Shown here: in pieces, positions 40,575 to 48,735 of the stretch | How positions within the stretch are numbered: position 1 is the first letter of the stretch | Layout of the letters: every line of letters starts with the position of its first letter | IMG/VR virus record: IMGVR_UViG_3300019124_000001 | Coordinates: 62,001-126,000 of that record | From: a virus | DNA length: 64,000 nucleotides | Reading direction: 5' to 3' (one strand) | Notes under the pieces: generated by a model | The model's database searches: none | The model's input: only the letters and a program-made list of their open reading frames with translations | Told to the model about the DNA's origin: nothing | Position numbers and translations under genes: made by a program

Positions 40575-40867
40575 TCGTAAACTTTGAAAACATCTCCGCA
40601 GAAAAGAAAAAGGTATACGCAGAAGATATCGTTCTCTTTGCAGAAGAAGTATTTGGAATGGATGGACGTGTCATGACCATCTCTGAAGGACATACCATTC
40701 AGCGAGTCAAACTACAGACATGGGAACGTGTTCGACTTCGTAATTACCAAGAGTACACAACCACCGCAACATCGTACCATGCGTATGTTCGACCAACAAA
40801 TATCGAAAATGACTATCTCCGCGAAGTTTACGAAGCGCACCAAAGTCTGCTGAAAGAGGTGACTTAA
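40571..40867 (+). CDS. Hypothetical protein
   Basis: 98 residues, ATGA overlap with the kinase-like gene, so translationally coupled. Small alpha/beta domain. No family. Confidence 0.55.
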   Translation: MIVNFENISAEKKKVYAEDIVLFAEEVFGMDGRVMTISEGHTIQRVKLQTWERVRLRNYQEYTTTATSYHAYVRPTNIENDYLREVYEAHQSLLKEVT

Positions 40868-40977
40868 TGCAAAATAATAAGGAGTTGTTGGCTAATGCTA
40901 TGGAAGCAATAGCAAAAATTGACCTTGATCAAGAAAGTTCTGCATTCGAATGTCATCTGAAACTTGCCCTAGAATAA
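40867..40977 (+). CDS. Hypothetical 36-residue protein
   Basis: ATG 40867 overlaps the preceding TAA (TAATG). Acidic amphipathic helix (NKELLANAMEAIAKIDLDQE). No separate ribosome binding site; coupling likely. Confidence 0.4.
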   Translation: MQNNKELLANAMEAIAKIDLDQESSAFECHLKLALE

Positions 40978-41069
40978 TTGGAAGATTGTTACAGATGGGC
41001 TAATGAAGGTTAGATGAAAATGCACTTGTTTAATAAAATATCGGTTTGATAGACAGAAGGGGGACAAGT

Positions 41070-41276
41070 ATGTATACCGATTGGGAGCTTGAAAACACCG
41101 TAAAAACGATGGAAAGTAACTTTATTGACAGAGGTTGTGTCAATATCGTCAATCTCGATGAAGCAAAGAAGTTTTCCACTTATCTCAAAATCAAAGGTTA
41201 TCAAGTAGAGATCAAAGACAGCAACCTTTATTTTCCTGTTGCTAGAAGCTACGATGTAATCAAAGTAGACCGATAA
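41070..41276 (+). CDS. Hypothetical small protein
   Basis: 68 residues from ATG 41070 behind AAGGGGG. Alpha/beta, VNLDEAKKFSTYLKIKGYQV looks like a small thioredoxin- or ferredoxin-like fold, not assignable. Confidence 0.5.
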   Translation: MYTDWELENTVKTMESNFIDRGCVNIVNLDEAKKFSTYLKIKGYQVEIKDSNLYFPVARSYDVIKVDR

Positions 41277-41300
41277 AACGAAAATTTCATCTAAAGGAGG
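41272..41300 (+). promoter_or_regulatory. Intercistronic leader repeat (copy 2)
   Basis: GATAAAAC-gaaaa-TTTCATCTAA followed by AGGAGG; the TAA is the upstream stop. Confidence 0.5.
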
Positions 41301-41309
41301 TGAGCTACA

Positions 41310-41393
41310 GTGAAAAAACGAAGAACCAATCCGCTTGCTTTGGGTCTTGGAGTTTTTGTTGGCTTTGTAGTTTATCACATCTTGACAAAATAG
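41310..41393 (+). CDS. 27-residue membrane peptide
   Basis: GTG 41310 behind AAAGGAGGTGA. KKRRTNP head and one helix (LALGLGVFVGFVVYHIL). Strong binding site supports expression. Confidence 0.55.
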   Translation: MKKRRTNPLALGLGVFVGFVVYHILTK

Positions 41394-41405
41394 GGAGTGT
41401 TCGCA

Positions 41406-41744
41406 ATGTCCTTGCGAATTTTGGATGGCATTATTGCAGAAAAGGTACACGGATGGGAGTGGCACCAAGTCACTGAGAACCGAAAAATCTTAGTGCCACC
41501 GATTAACGATCATCGTAGCACTTGGGCGGCAATGTGGGACGAGAATGGTTTTCCGCATTGGTTGCCAGAATATCGACATGAAGCAATTGGGATTCGATTC
41601 GACTCGACATATGAATCTGGTCGGGTGACTGGATTTGACGAAGATGGAGACATTTTCGTTGAGATTTTCTTAAAATCGACTGGTCAGACCTATACTGAGC
41701 TTTGGTTTAAGGAATCTTTGCTCAATAGAGAACTACTAAGGTAG
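41406..41744 (+). CDS. Phage ABA-sandwich-like protein
   Basis: 112 residues from ATG 41406. GIIAEKVHGWEWHQV... STWAAMWDENGFPHWLPEY is the typical N-terminal pattern of the phage ABA-sandwich domain; paralogue at 8529-8870. Function unknown. Confidence 0.65.
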   Translation: MSLRILDGIIAEKVHGWEWHQVTENRKILVPPINDHRSTWAAMWDENGFPHWLPEYRHEAIGIRFDSTYESGRVTGFDEDGDIFVEIFLKSTGQTYTELWFKESLLNRELLR

Positions 41745-41773
41745 ACAAAACTTAGTTTTCATCTAAAGGGGAG
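41744..41773 (+). promoter_or_regulatory. Intercistronic leader repeat (copy 3)
   Basis: GACAAAAC-ttagt-TTTCATCTAA followed by AGGGGAG. Confidence 0.5.
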
Positions 41774-41780
41774 TACAAAA

Positions 41781-42080
41781 ATGTACAAAATTGGTGATGC
41801 AGTAATGATTTCGAGGAACTTGGCAGAACGTTATAATATCAATCATGAACATAGGAATGGAATTGTAACAAGTGTAGAGGGTTATATGCTAAAGATTTCA
41901 AATCCATTATGGAAAAATCAAGAAGGTTGTTTGATTGGTAGTTTCAATGAATCAGATTTCGATGTCATTAACTCCCATAGTGTTATTATAGGCAAAGATA
42001 TACTTGATCATCTTCTTAATTTGCCTATTGTTGAAATTTCCGCTAAATTATCGAACGGAAAGCAGATTGAAATTCGATAA
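41781..42080 (+). CDS. Hypothetical protein
   Basis: 99 residues from ATG 41781. N-terminal half beta-rich, KOW/SH3-like (YKIGDAVMIS... NGIVTSVEGYMLKI). Unknown. Confidence 0.5.
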   Translation: MYKIGDAVMISRNLAERYNINHEHRNGIVTSVEGYMLKISNPLWKNQEGCLIGSFNESDFDVINSHSVIIGKDILDHLLNLPIVEISAKLSNGKQIEIR

Positions 42081-42103
42081 AACTACGATTTCATCTAAGG
42101 AGG
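42076..42103 (+). promoter_or_regulatory. Intercistronic leader repeat (copy 4)
   Basis: GATAAAAC-tacga-TTTCATCTAA followed by GGAGG. Confidence 0.5.
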
Positions 42104-42111
42104 AACAACCA

Positions 42112-42291
42112 TTGGAGATGTTGACAGATGTAATGGGAATTGCAAATACTGCACTTGGTTTCTACGTGTTTGGCAAGCTGTCTGAGCGTAAAAGAACTAA
42201 GCATGTTAAATTGTACCCCTTGTTGGTGGTCTGTGTGATTGGTACTATTGTTCTTGATTTTCTGCATTTCGTTATTAAAGTAGATTTCTAA
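42112..42291 (+). CDS. Small membrane protein
   Basis: 59 residues from TTG 42112 (or ATG 42118) behind AAGGAGG. Two hydrophobic segments flanking a basic loop (SERKRTKHVK). Unknown. Confidence 0.5.
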   Translation: MEMLTDVMGIANTALGFYVFGKLSERKRTKHVKLYPLLVVCVIGTIVLDFLHFVIKVDF

Positions 42292-42309
42292 ACCAAGGAG
42301 CATACAATA

Positions 42310-43371
42310 ATGTCAAATACCGCCAATTCCGTGCTGTTCGAAGATTATAATGCAAAACTCGAAAAGTTTGAAGTGTACAACTCGGATGGAATCTCTGTAC
42401 TTGGTTTCTATCCAATTAAAACGATTCTTGCAGAAGACCTTGGCAATGCGCTCCGCAAATACGTTATCGAGTCTGGTTTCAAGTATTGGAAATCGTATCG
42501 CAATGAGTTTGGGAAAAACATTCTCGTAGGGCTTCGAAAGGGCAATAGACGCCATCATAAGAACAATCAGGTGTTCGTTTACATATCGAAGGTAGACGAT
42601 GCATTTGACTTTATTGTTGAAGACGCTCGTACACGTACACTGATGGCAGAAATTAGAGCAAGCAACATTCAAAGTGCGGCAATAGAATTCGCAAAAATTG
42701 CCAAAAAGGATGTAGTAAAATTCCATTCCAAGAACACCTTGGCAACAATCTACGAGATTGGAGGAGAGCTTTACCTATTCCGCATTAAACCATTCATGAA
42801 CGATGAAGGACAGAATAAACCGCAGAATCAAGCACCGATGGAGGAAATTTATTGGGGCGAAAGCCAAATTGATGGATCATGTTCAGAAATCATTGAAGGG
42901 ATTATTGATGCGGCTGACAAGGCTGGTATTCTAGAAGACATTCCCGTTGAAGATGGAATGTTCAAACTTCATGCGACAGTAAATACCTCTATCTACCAAG
43001 AACTACAAGACGTTGTTCTTAAAGTTCAGTCAGGACAAAAGATTCGTTCTTCTCGAACCGAACGCGAACTTCTGCTTGGAGAAGATGGTGACTTCAGAGA
43101 GGTATTGCATTTCTCAAAATCGCAAATTCGACCGTACAATCTTTATACTAATCGAGTTAATTTCTCTGCATCGTTGTTTGAAGAAAAATGGACAATCGTT
43201 TCTCAACCATGCAGTTTCGTAGATGCTATGCGTCATATGCAAGCTGGATGCACGATCTACTGTATCAATGATGGTTTGATGTATAAAGCCGAAACGTCAA
43301 TCGGAATGTCTCTTAACGCATTTGCTTCCGCTAAGTGGTTCTATGAACCAGTAGAACTTCCGTTCGAATAA
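42310..43371 (+). CDS. Hypothetical protein, 353 aa
   Basis: ATG 42310 behind AAGGAG. Soluble, mixed alpha/beta, with an acidic centre (EGIIDAADKAGILEDIPVED). No motif or family that I recognise despite its size. Sits just before RecJ with two small genes between. Confidence 0.6.
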   Translation: MSNTANSVLFEDYNAKLEKFEVYNSDGISVLGFYPIKTILAEDLGNALRKYVIESGFKYWKSYRNEFGKNILVGLRKGNRRHHKNNQVFVYISKVDDAFDFIVEDARTRTLMAEIRASNIQSAAIEFAKIAKKDVVKFHSKNTLATIYEIGGELYLFRIKPFMNDEGQNKPQNQAPMEEIYWGESQIDGSCSEIIEGIIDAADKAGILEDIPVEDGMFKLHATVNTSIYQELQDVVLKVQSGQKIRSSRTERELLLGEDGDFREVLHFSKSQIRPYNLYTNRVNFSASLFEEKWTIVSQPCSFVDAMRHMQAGCTIYCINDGLMYKAETSIGMSLNAFASAKWFYEPVELPFE

Positions 43372-43395
43372 GATGGATCAAGAAAGGAAATTATC

Positions 43396-43581
43396 ATGAA
43401 CAACCAAGATGATCCAATCTTTGACAAATTAAGTCGTATTCAGAAATATATTGTCGAGCGATTCAATGGTGTTCATGTAGACATATATTATTCTGAAGGT
43501 CATCAAGGCGCATTGGTGGTTCAAGCAGGAAAGCCACTTATTTTGCAGAACGTAATTCATGTAGTCAAAGTGCGAATTTAG
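43396..43581 (+). CDS. Hypothetical small protein
   Basis: 61 residues from ATG 43396. One alpha/beta unit. Unknown. Confidence 0.45.
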   Translation: MNNQDDPIFDKLSRIQKYIVERFNGVHVDIYYSEGHQGALVVQAGKPLILQNVIHVVKVRI

Positions 43582-43594
43582 GGAGGATACCAAG

Positions 43595-43786
43595 ATGAAA
43601 ATTCAAGTTGTTGGCTTGCGCTTTAATAGTGCTGATGAATGCGCTACTGCTCTTTTTGAGGCGCATTTGAAAATTGGATTTATTAAGGGCGAAATTGAAC
43701 TGCCTTCCGAATTAAGGTATTGCGGAAATCAAACTGTGATATCCGAATATATTAAACGTGCCCTTAAATCAGAATTAATTTACTGA
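43595..43786 (+). CDS. Hypothetical small protein
   Basis: 63 residues from ATG 43595 behind GGGAGG. Unknown. Confidence 0.45.
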   Translation: MKIQVVGLRFNSADECATALFEAHLKIGFIKGEIELPSELRYCGNQTVISEYIKRALKSELIY

Positions 43787-43802
43787 AAGGTAGTTGAAAA
43801 TT

Positions 43803-45491
43803 ATGGCTTGGAAGAAACGTTCTCCGCAAATCGCATATTTAGAATCTGACCATGTTATCACAAAACTTGCCAAGATTAGAGGTATCAAGTCTACAGAGCT
43901 TGACAGATACATGAACCCAACATCGAAAGAACTTCATTCGCCATTCCTAATGAAGAATATTGAAATTGCTTCCGAAAGAATTGTAGAGGCTATTCGCAAA
44001 AATCAACGTATCGCAATCAGCAATGATTGTGATACGGATGGTGTTTGCGGAATGGCTCAGTTTGTCAGATACCTTCGTGATTGTGAACATAAAAATTATT
44101 ACGTAACACATAATGAACGTTCACGAGGTCACGGTGTGCATAATCAGCTTGACAAAATCGAAAATGGCACCGAACTTTTGGTCATTATTGACTCATCATC
44201 GACAGAAGATTCTAAGGATGCTATTTTTTCGATAATTTCTCGTGGTATTGACGTAATCATTCTTGATCACCATGATGTTGAAGTAGATTATCACGATTTG
44301 ATTCCAAGAGTAATCATGGTTAACCCACAACAAATTGATTGCTTTTATCCAAACAAGCATATCTCCGGTTCTACCGTTGTCTACAAAACATTACAAATGG
44401 TAGACGACATTATTGGTATGGGAACTGTTGACGATTACCTTGATCTTGTTGCGGTTGGCATGTATGCAGACGTTATGCGTGTAGATGTGCTTGAAAACCG
44501 ATATTTGATCATGCAGGGAATGAAAAATATTCGAAATATTGGCTTAATGTCTATTCTGAAAGTGAATGACAAATTAAAGGAACCAGTCACGTCTCAAACC
44601 ATTGGATTCACTTTGGCTCCTTCTATCAACGGAACCATGCGATTAGATAAGATCGAGTACGTAATAAAACTCCTCTTGGAAGATGACGCATTAGTAGCGT
44701 ACAATATTGCCAAAGACATTAAAAAATTCAACGATCAACGAAAGGCAGAGCAAAAGGAGATTGTCGAACGTTATCTGTCTCATTATGTTAACCCTGATAA
44801 CAAGGTTGTCGTAGTCATTGACAAAGATGCTTCCAAAGGTTATAACGGCTTGGTGGCGACAACTTTGGCTGAAAAGTTTAAGCGTCCTGCTATCGTTATG
44901 CATGTCAATCAAGATGGCGAATGCGCTGGTTCTTTCCGTGCTTACGGAGACTTTAAAATGAAAAAGTTTCTCGTAAGTAATTTTAAATTTGGGAAATATG
45001 CCAACACGATCAAATACGCTGTTGGTCACGAACAAGCTGGCGGTATTGGTGTACATGTATCCAATCTTAACGCACTCGTTAGTGGCATGAATGCTGAACT
45101 TGCGAATGTTCATTTTGACACTGATTTAGAGTATGATCTTGAAATTGCGGCTGACGATCTTACTACGTCATTCATCCAACAAGTAGAAAAGTTTAACTTC
45201 TTGACAGGCAAGGGGTTTCCTACAGCCACATTCAAAGTGACAGGTTGTACCGTTTTGAAGCGTGACGTACTAGGCAAAGAACGGAAGGACACCGTAAAGA
45301 TCACGTGCGATAACAATCTTGCTTTAATGAAGTTTCGAACTGACTCAGATTGGGGATTAGACATCATTGATGAAGATGCTTGGGTTAATACTGTAGATGT
45401 AATCGGGCAGTTAAATGTTAATGTTTTTGTAACCCGATCTGGTCGGCGTGTAACCAATCAGGTTTTTGTTGAGGACTACAAAAAAGTTTGA
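43803..45491 (+). CDS. recJ: RecJ-like single-strand-specific exonuclease (DHH family)
   Basis: 562 residues from ATG 43803 (TTG 43794 also in frame). DHH phosphoesterase motifs: ISNDCDTDGVCG (about residue 77), a second Asp in VIIDSSS (about 125), IILDHHDVE (about 152) and YADVM (about 223). A DHHA1-like part has GHEQAGGIGVHVS (about 405). It degrades single-stranded DNA 5' to 3' during recombination and repair; SPbeta has a counterpart (YorK). Confidence 0.85.
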   Translation: MAWKKRSPQIAYLESDHVITKLAKIRGIKSTELDRYMNPTSKELHSPFLMKNIEIASERIVEAIRKNQRIAISNDCDTDGVCGMAQFVRYLRDCEHKNYYVTHNERSRGHGVHNQLDKIENGTELLVIIDSSSTEDSKDAIFSIISRGIDVIILDHHDVEVDYHDLIPRVIMVNPQQIDCFYPNKHISGSTVVYKTLQMVDDIIGMGTVDDYLDLVAVGMYADVMRVDVLENRYLIMQGMKNIRNIGLMSILKVNDKLKEPVTSQTIGFTLAPSINGTMRLDKIEYVIKLLLEDDALVAYNIAKDIKKFNDQRKAEQKEIVERYLSHYVNPDNKVVVVIDKDASKGYNGLVATTLAEKFKRPAIVMHVNQDGECAGSFRAYGDFKMKKFLVSNFKFGKYANTIKYAVGHEQAGGIGVHVSNLNALVSGMNAELANVHFDTDLEYDLEIAADDLTTSFIQQVEKFNFLTGKGFPTATFKVTGCTVLKRDVLGKERKDTVKITCDNNLALMKFRTDSDWGLDIIDEDAWVNTVDVIGQLNVNVFVTRSGRRVTNQVFVEDYKKV

Positions 45492-45499
45492 TAGAGTAG

Positions 45500-45529
45500 T
45501 TGACAAACAACAACTATGTATGGTACTAT
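45500..45529 (+). promoter_or_regulatory. Promoter with embedded element (copy 22)
   Basis: TTGACA (45500-45505), 18-base spacer with AACAACTATGTA (45509-45520), TACTAT (45524-45529). Confidence 0.8.
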
Positions 45530-45575
45530 AAAAATGTGAGTTACGACAAATACGAACGAGAGGGGAACATTTAAG

Positions 45576-45851
45576 ATGGACTCGAAATTTTTGTTAAAAG
45601 GCGAAGAAACAACCATCACCCTGCAAGACGAAGATGGCAAAGATTTGGTATGTACGATGATTTGCACCTTTGAAAATGAAGGCAATATCTATGCTGTTCT
45701 AGTTGTTAACGATGACAACTCTGACGATGGATATATGTTGCGTATTGACAATGACGGAGAACACGATTACCTTGTTGAAATTGAAGACGAAGAAGAGTGG
45801 CAACGTGCGGTGGACGCATACAGCGTCATTGCAACGCTCGACGAAGCATAA
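45576..45851 (+). CDS. DUF1292-like acidic protein
   Basis: 91 residues from ATG 45576 behind GAGAGGGG. ITLQDEDGKDLVCTMICTFE, then YAVLVV and a C-terminal EIEDEEEWQRAVDAY, follow the DUF1292 (YrzB) order (i.l.DedG.e.....l.tfe.....Yvll ... edeeE...v...f). Very acidic. Function unknown. Confidence 0.7.
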   Translation: MDSKFLLKGEETTITLQDEDGKDLVCTMICTFENEGNIYAVLVVNDDNSDDGYMLRIDNDGEHDYLVEIEDEEEWQRAVDAYSVIATLDEA

Positions 45852-45865
45852 AGGAGGAAACAAAA

Positions 45866-46309
45866 ATGTATTTTGCAAAAATCGCAATCCTTTCCCTATT
45901 CTGCGGAGGAGTTGCTTGGTACATGATTGCACGTTGGTTTAAACTGAAGCACAAGAAGAAAGTATCCGAAATTCATGCGAACCAATTAAAAGAACTTGAC
46001 GAAGAAGTTCGGGACACGGTGCCTCAATGGGATGTTTCAACCAAGAAACAAGATCAGCCGAAGTCCACAGAAGTCTCTATTGTAGCTCTAAACACGAACA
46101 TTCAACCAGTCCAACAATATGCTCGAAAACAAGCAAATCCCAAGGTAAAAACTTCTGTGTCGATTAACGACAACACATACTATGGCGAATCGCCATCGAA
46201 GCCTTCAAGTTACCGCAGTGGTTCGTCGTCGTGGTCTTCTGATTCTTCATCGTCTTCCGATTCGTGGTCTTCGTCTTCTGATTCTTCATCGTCGAGTTCG
46301 TGCGACTAA
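45866..46309 (+). CDS. Membrane-anchored protein with Ser-rich repetitive tail
   Basis: 147 residues from ATG 45866 behind AAAGGAGG. One N-terminal helix (IAILSLFCGGVAWYMIARWF), basic stop-transfer KLKHKKK, linker, then a tail of about 35 residues that is nearly all Ser with Trp/Asp, ending SSSSSCD. The DNA is a degenerate repeat of TCGTCTTCTGATTCT units. Resembles small phage or TPM-like surface proteins, not assignable. Confidence 0.6.
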   Translation: MYFAKIAILSLFCGGVAWYMIARWFKLKHKKKVSEIHANQLKELDEEVRDTVPQWDVSTKKQDQPKSTEVSIVALNTNIQPVQQYARKQANPKVKTSVSINDNTYYGESPSKPSSYRSGSSSWSSDSSSSSDSWSSSSDSSSSSSCD

Positions 46310-46350
46310 CAACAACTATGCTAGAAGAGGGCTTTTGCCCTCTTCTTTCT
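46305..46350 (+). terminator. Element (copy 23) followed by a terminator
   Basis: Core AACAACTATGCT (46311-46322) starts at the stop codon. AGAAGAGGGC-tttt-GCCCTCTTCT (46323-46346) and TTCT follow. The core merges into the hairpin foot. Confidence 0.65.
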
Positions 46351-46367
46351 ATTGAGGAGGAAACATT

Positions 46368-47027
46368 TTGAACGAAATTACCGAACTTCAAGAGCTTGAT
46401 CTTCCTGCTGAAATCTATTTCATGCGTGGCTTTGCTTTGGGCAGTGGGTACAATGAACTTTATAGGTCTATTAGTTGTGCGCTCATCGAACACCGCAAAC
46501 AAGCTCGTAATGGTGGTCAACCGTATGCAACACACCCGATTCGATGTGCCCACATGTTGGTAACTCACGGTGTTCGCGATGAGCGTATCCTGTCTACAGT
46601 TGTTCTGCATGATGTACCTGAAGATTGTGGCGCAAGCAAAGAAGACCTGATTCATATGTATGGAATCAGTGAAGATGTTGCTTACTTAGCAACAGTGCTC
46701 GACAAAAGACGGTACAAATCCACTGAGGATTACTACTTGTCTCTTCGACAGTACATTGAAACTATTCTTACAAAAATTGTAGACCGTTGTCATAATCTTG
46801 CTACAATGGTTAACGTTTTCTCTGAAAAAAGGATGAAGAAATATATCGAGGAGACAGAAGAGTATGTGATTCCCCTCTGTCAATATGCAGTTCTCCATCA
46901 TCCCGAATATTCGAACGTAGTATTTGCATTAAAGCGTCATATCGTTGATATGCTCACCATTCTAAAAGCCCTTCTTCCAAAGGATCATTTGGACGAAGAA
47001 ATGATAGGAGCGACATGTTCATTATGA
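46368..47027 (+). CDS. HD-domain hydrolase, RelA/SpoT-type
   Basis: 219 residues from TTG 46368 behind GAGGAGG. EHRKQARNGGQPYATHPIRC (first His ligands), VVLHDVPEDCGAS (HDxxED, about residue 84), KIVDRCHNLATM (about 138) match the (p)ppGpp hydrolase domain of SpoT/MESH1. The synthetase domain is absent, so it would be a stand-alone alarmone hydrolase that could prevent a stringent response. Confidence 0.8.
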   Translation: MNEITELQELDLPAEIYFMRGFALGSGYNELYRSISCALIEHRKQARNGGQPYATHPIRCAHMLVTHGVRDERILSTVVLHDVPEDCGASKEDLIHMYGISEDVAYLATVLDKRRYKSTEDYYLSLRQYIETILTKIVDRCHNLATMVNVFSEKRMKKYIEETEEYVIPLCQYAVLHHPEYSNVVFALKRHIVDMLTILKALLPKDHLDEEMIGATCSL

Positions 47028-47200
47028 TTTGGGTTTTATATCGAAACGGCGAACTGTTCGGAAATGGCTCAAACATTCGTGCCTATGCTTCCGAAAAGAG
47101 GGCAATGGCAAACGCATTGGCTATTGTTCGTAATGGAATTGGGACATATAAGATTGAAGAATTTAAGGCTGTACCCTATATGCCTAAAGAGGTGAAATAG
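47015..47200 (+). CDS. Hypothetical small protein
   Basis: 61 residues from ATG 47015 behind ATAGGAG, overlapping the previous gene by 13 bases. Unknown. Confidence 0.45.
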   Translation: MFIMIWVLYRNGELFGNGSNIRAYASEKRAMANALAIVRNGIGTYKIEEFKAVPYMPKEVK

Positions 47201-47203
47201 CAT

Positions 47204-47413
47204 ATGCCGCTAATCCTGCTGATTGTTTCAATTGGTTTGGCATTTGTGCCAATGTGGTTCTTTATTTTGGTTGCGTGTATAGCAACAGTCTACGTTGTTA
47301 TTATTGCATCTCAACTGAACTGCATATTGGAAGCATTCATTGCAATGGTGTTCGTATGGATTATCCTTTATGGATTAAGATACCTAATTCATCACTTGCA
47401 ATGGGTGAACTAG
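47204..47413 (+). CDS. Small membrane protein
   Basis: 69 residues from ATG 47204, three bases after the preceding stop; GAGGTG lies in that gene's end. Two long hydrophobic helices. Unknown. Confidence 0.5.
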   Translation: MPLILLIVSIGLAFVPMWFFILVACIATVYVVIIASQLNCILEAFIAMVFVWIILYGLRYLIHHLQWVN

Positions 47414-47431
47414 AAGGAGCGAAAAACAAAC

Positions 47432-48175
47432 ATGGAACGAAAACCTGTAGCAAAAATGCTTGTTGGTTCACACAACTACAACTTGCATAATGAGAATTCT
47501 GACCGTGATTATAAGCTATTCGTCCTACCAACGTATGACGACTTATATCATGGAACTACCGATCACTTTAAAACCAAGTCTTCGATTACGAATACAGAGG
47601 ATGTAGAAGTCCACGATGTTCGCAGATTGCCGCATTTGCTGGACAAGGCAAATGTGAACTTCATCGAAACTCTTTTCTCTGTATCTCGTACAACGTGGGA
47701 CGAAACCACCTACTACACCGATCAATTGTTCGCAATGCGCGAAGAACTTGCGCGTATGAATCTGCCGTATTTGTACAATGCTTCTTTCGGCATGTTTATC
47801 GAACAGAAGAAAAAGTGGGAGAAAGGCGACTACACCGACCATAAGAAAGCGTATCAAGCCCTTCGAATTCTTGATTTTCTTGTTCGATACGAGCGCAACA
47901 AGTTTGAATCTTTTGGTCAGGCCATCTATTACGAAGCAAGCGACCCAATGCGTAGCTATCTCTTGAAAGCAAAAGCAGGGGAAGTTTCAATGGGCGATAT
48001 GAACGTATCTTTGGCTAATTACGAGAACCACGTCAAACTAATTCGTACATCCTACATGTCTCACGAGCGGAATGAAGAAACAAAAAAGCGTCTTGATAAA
48101 CTTGTCTACGAAATGGTTGCAATCGAGATCGAGAACGAGTTTATGCGAAAAAAAGACGAAAGCATTTTGTTCTAA
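47432..48175 (+). CDS. Nucleotidyltransferase of the RlaP/polymerase-beta type
   Basis: 247 residues from ATG 47432 behind AAGGAG. KMLVGSHNYNLHNENSDRDYKLFV (residues 9-32) carries the GS...DxD nucleotidyltransferase core, followed by a helical C-terminal domain, as in RlaP (T4-associated RNA ligase partner) and related phage proteins. Likely adds a nucleotide to RNA or protein. Confidence 0.75.
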   Translation: MERKPVAKMLVGSHNYNLHNENSDRDYKLFVLPTYDDLYHGTTDHFKTKSSITNTEDVEVHDVRRLPHLLDKANVNFIETLFSVSRTTWDETTYYTDQLFAMREELARMNLPYLYNASFGMFIEQKKKWEKGDYTDHKKAYQALRILDFLVRYERNKFESFGQAIYYEASDPMRSYLLKAKAGEVSMGDMNVSLANYENHVKLIRTSYMSHERNEETKKRLDKLVYEMVAIEIENEFMRKKDESILF

Positions 48176-48258
48176 TACCACGCGTAAGACCTCTGTTTGG
48201 ATGACATACATTTTGAAATAACTCTGTAAATTGTTGTAGCTCTCGTCAAAGATCGTTG

Positions 48259-48288
48259 TTGCGCAAGGTTGCCGCCAGATGGTATCAT
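48259..48288 (+). promoter_or_regulatory. Promoter of the ribonucleotide reductase operon
   Basis: TTGCGC (48259-48264), 18-base spacer, TATCAT (48283-48288). Same -35 type as the SSB promoter. The 185-base gap holds no gene. Confidence 0.55.
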
Positions 48289-48327
48289 AGTAGAGTATCA
48301 ATTGTACAGAAGGTCTTCGTGTCTCTT

Positions 48328-48352
48328 TACAAACAACAACTATGTATGGTGG
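48328..48352 (+). promoter_or_regulatory. Repeated element (copy 24) fused to the nrdI ribosome binding site
   Basis: TACAAAC, core AACAACTATGTA (48335-48346), then TGGTGGTGG. It lies about 40 bases into the transcript. Confidence 0.7.
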
Positions 48353-48360
48353 TGGACATC

Positions 48361-48735
48361 TTGATAGTGGCATATGATTCGAGGACGGGCAACGTAAAGA
48401 GGTTCGTTTCTAAGCTCGATATGGATTCTATTCAAATAACAGAAGATTCTGTCATTAATGAGCCGTTTGTGTTGATCACGTTTACAACAGGCTTCGGTCA
48501 AGTCCCACCTAAAACTGCCAAGTTTTTAGAAAGAAACCATCGTAACCTTATTGCTGTTTCTGCGAGTGGGAACAAAAACTGGGGAGACTCTTTCGCAAAG
48601 AGTGCAGATATTATTTCAGAATCGTTTGGCGTTCCAGTTATCCTGAAGTTTGAATTGTCTGGAACGCCAAACGATGTAGTTTTCTTCAAAGAGAGGGTGC
48701 AAGAAATTGGCAAGCAGACACATCGAACTAAATAA
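48361..48735 (+). CDS. nrdI: NrdI flavodoxin
   Basis: 124 residues from TTG 48361, which gives the canonical NrdI start (IVAYDSRTGNVKRFVSKL). TFTTGFGQVPPKTAKFLE and VSASGNKNWGDSFAKSADII are the FMN-binding loops. NrdI supplies the oxidant that assembles the Mn-tyrosyl radical in NrdF. Overlaps nrdE. Confidence 0.9.
   Translation: MIVAYDSRTGNVKRFVSKLDMDSIQITEDSVINEPFVLITFTTGFGQVPPKTAKFLERNHRNLIAVSASGNKNWGDSFAKSADIISESFGVPVILKFELSGTPNDVVFFKERVQEIGKQTHRTK

Noticed and set aside
42310-43371. Possible nuclease or polymerase role for the 353-residue protein
   Set aside because: No motif of either could be found; left as hypothetical.
46305-46350. Element copy 23 as a promoter
   Set aside because: No -35 or -10 at proper spacing; it leads directly into a terminator hairpin.
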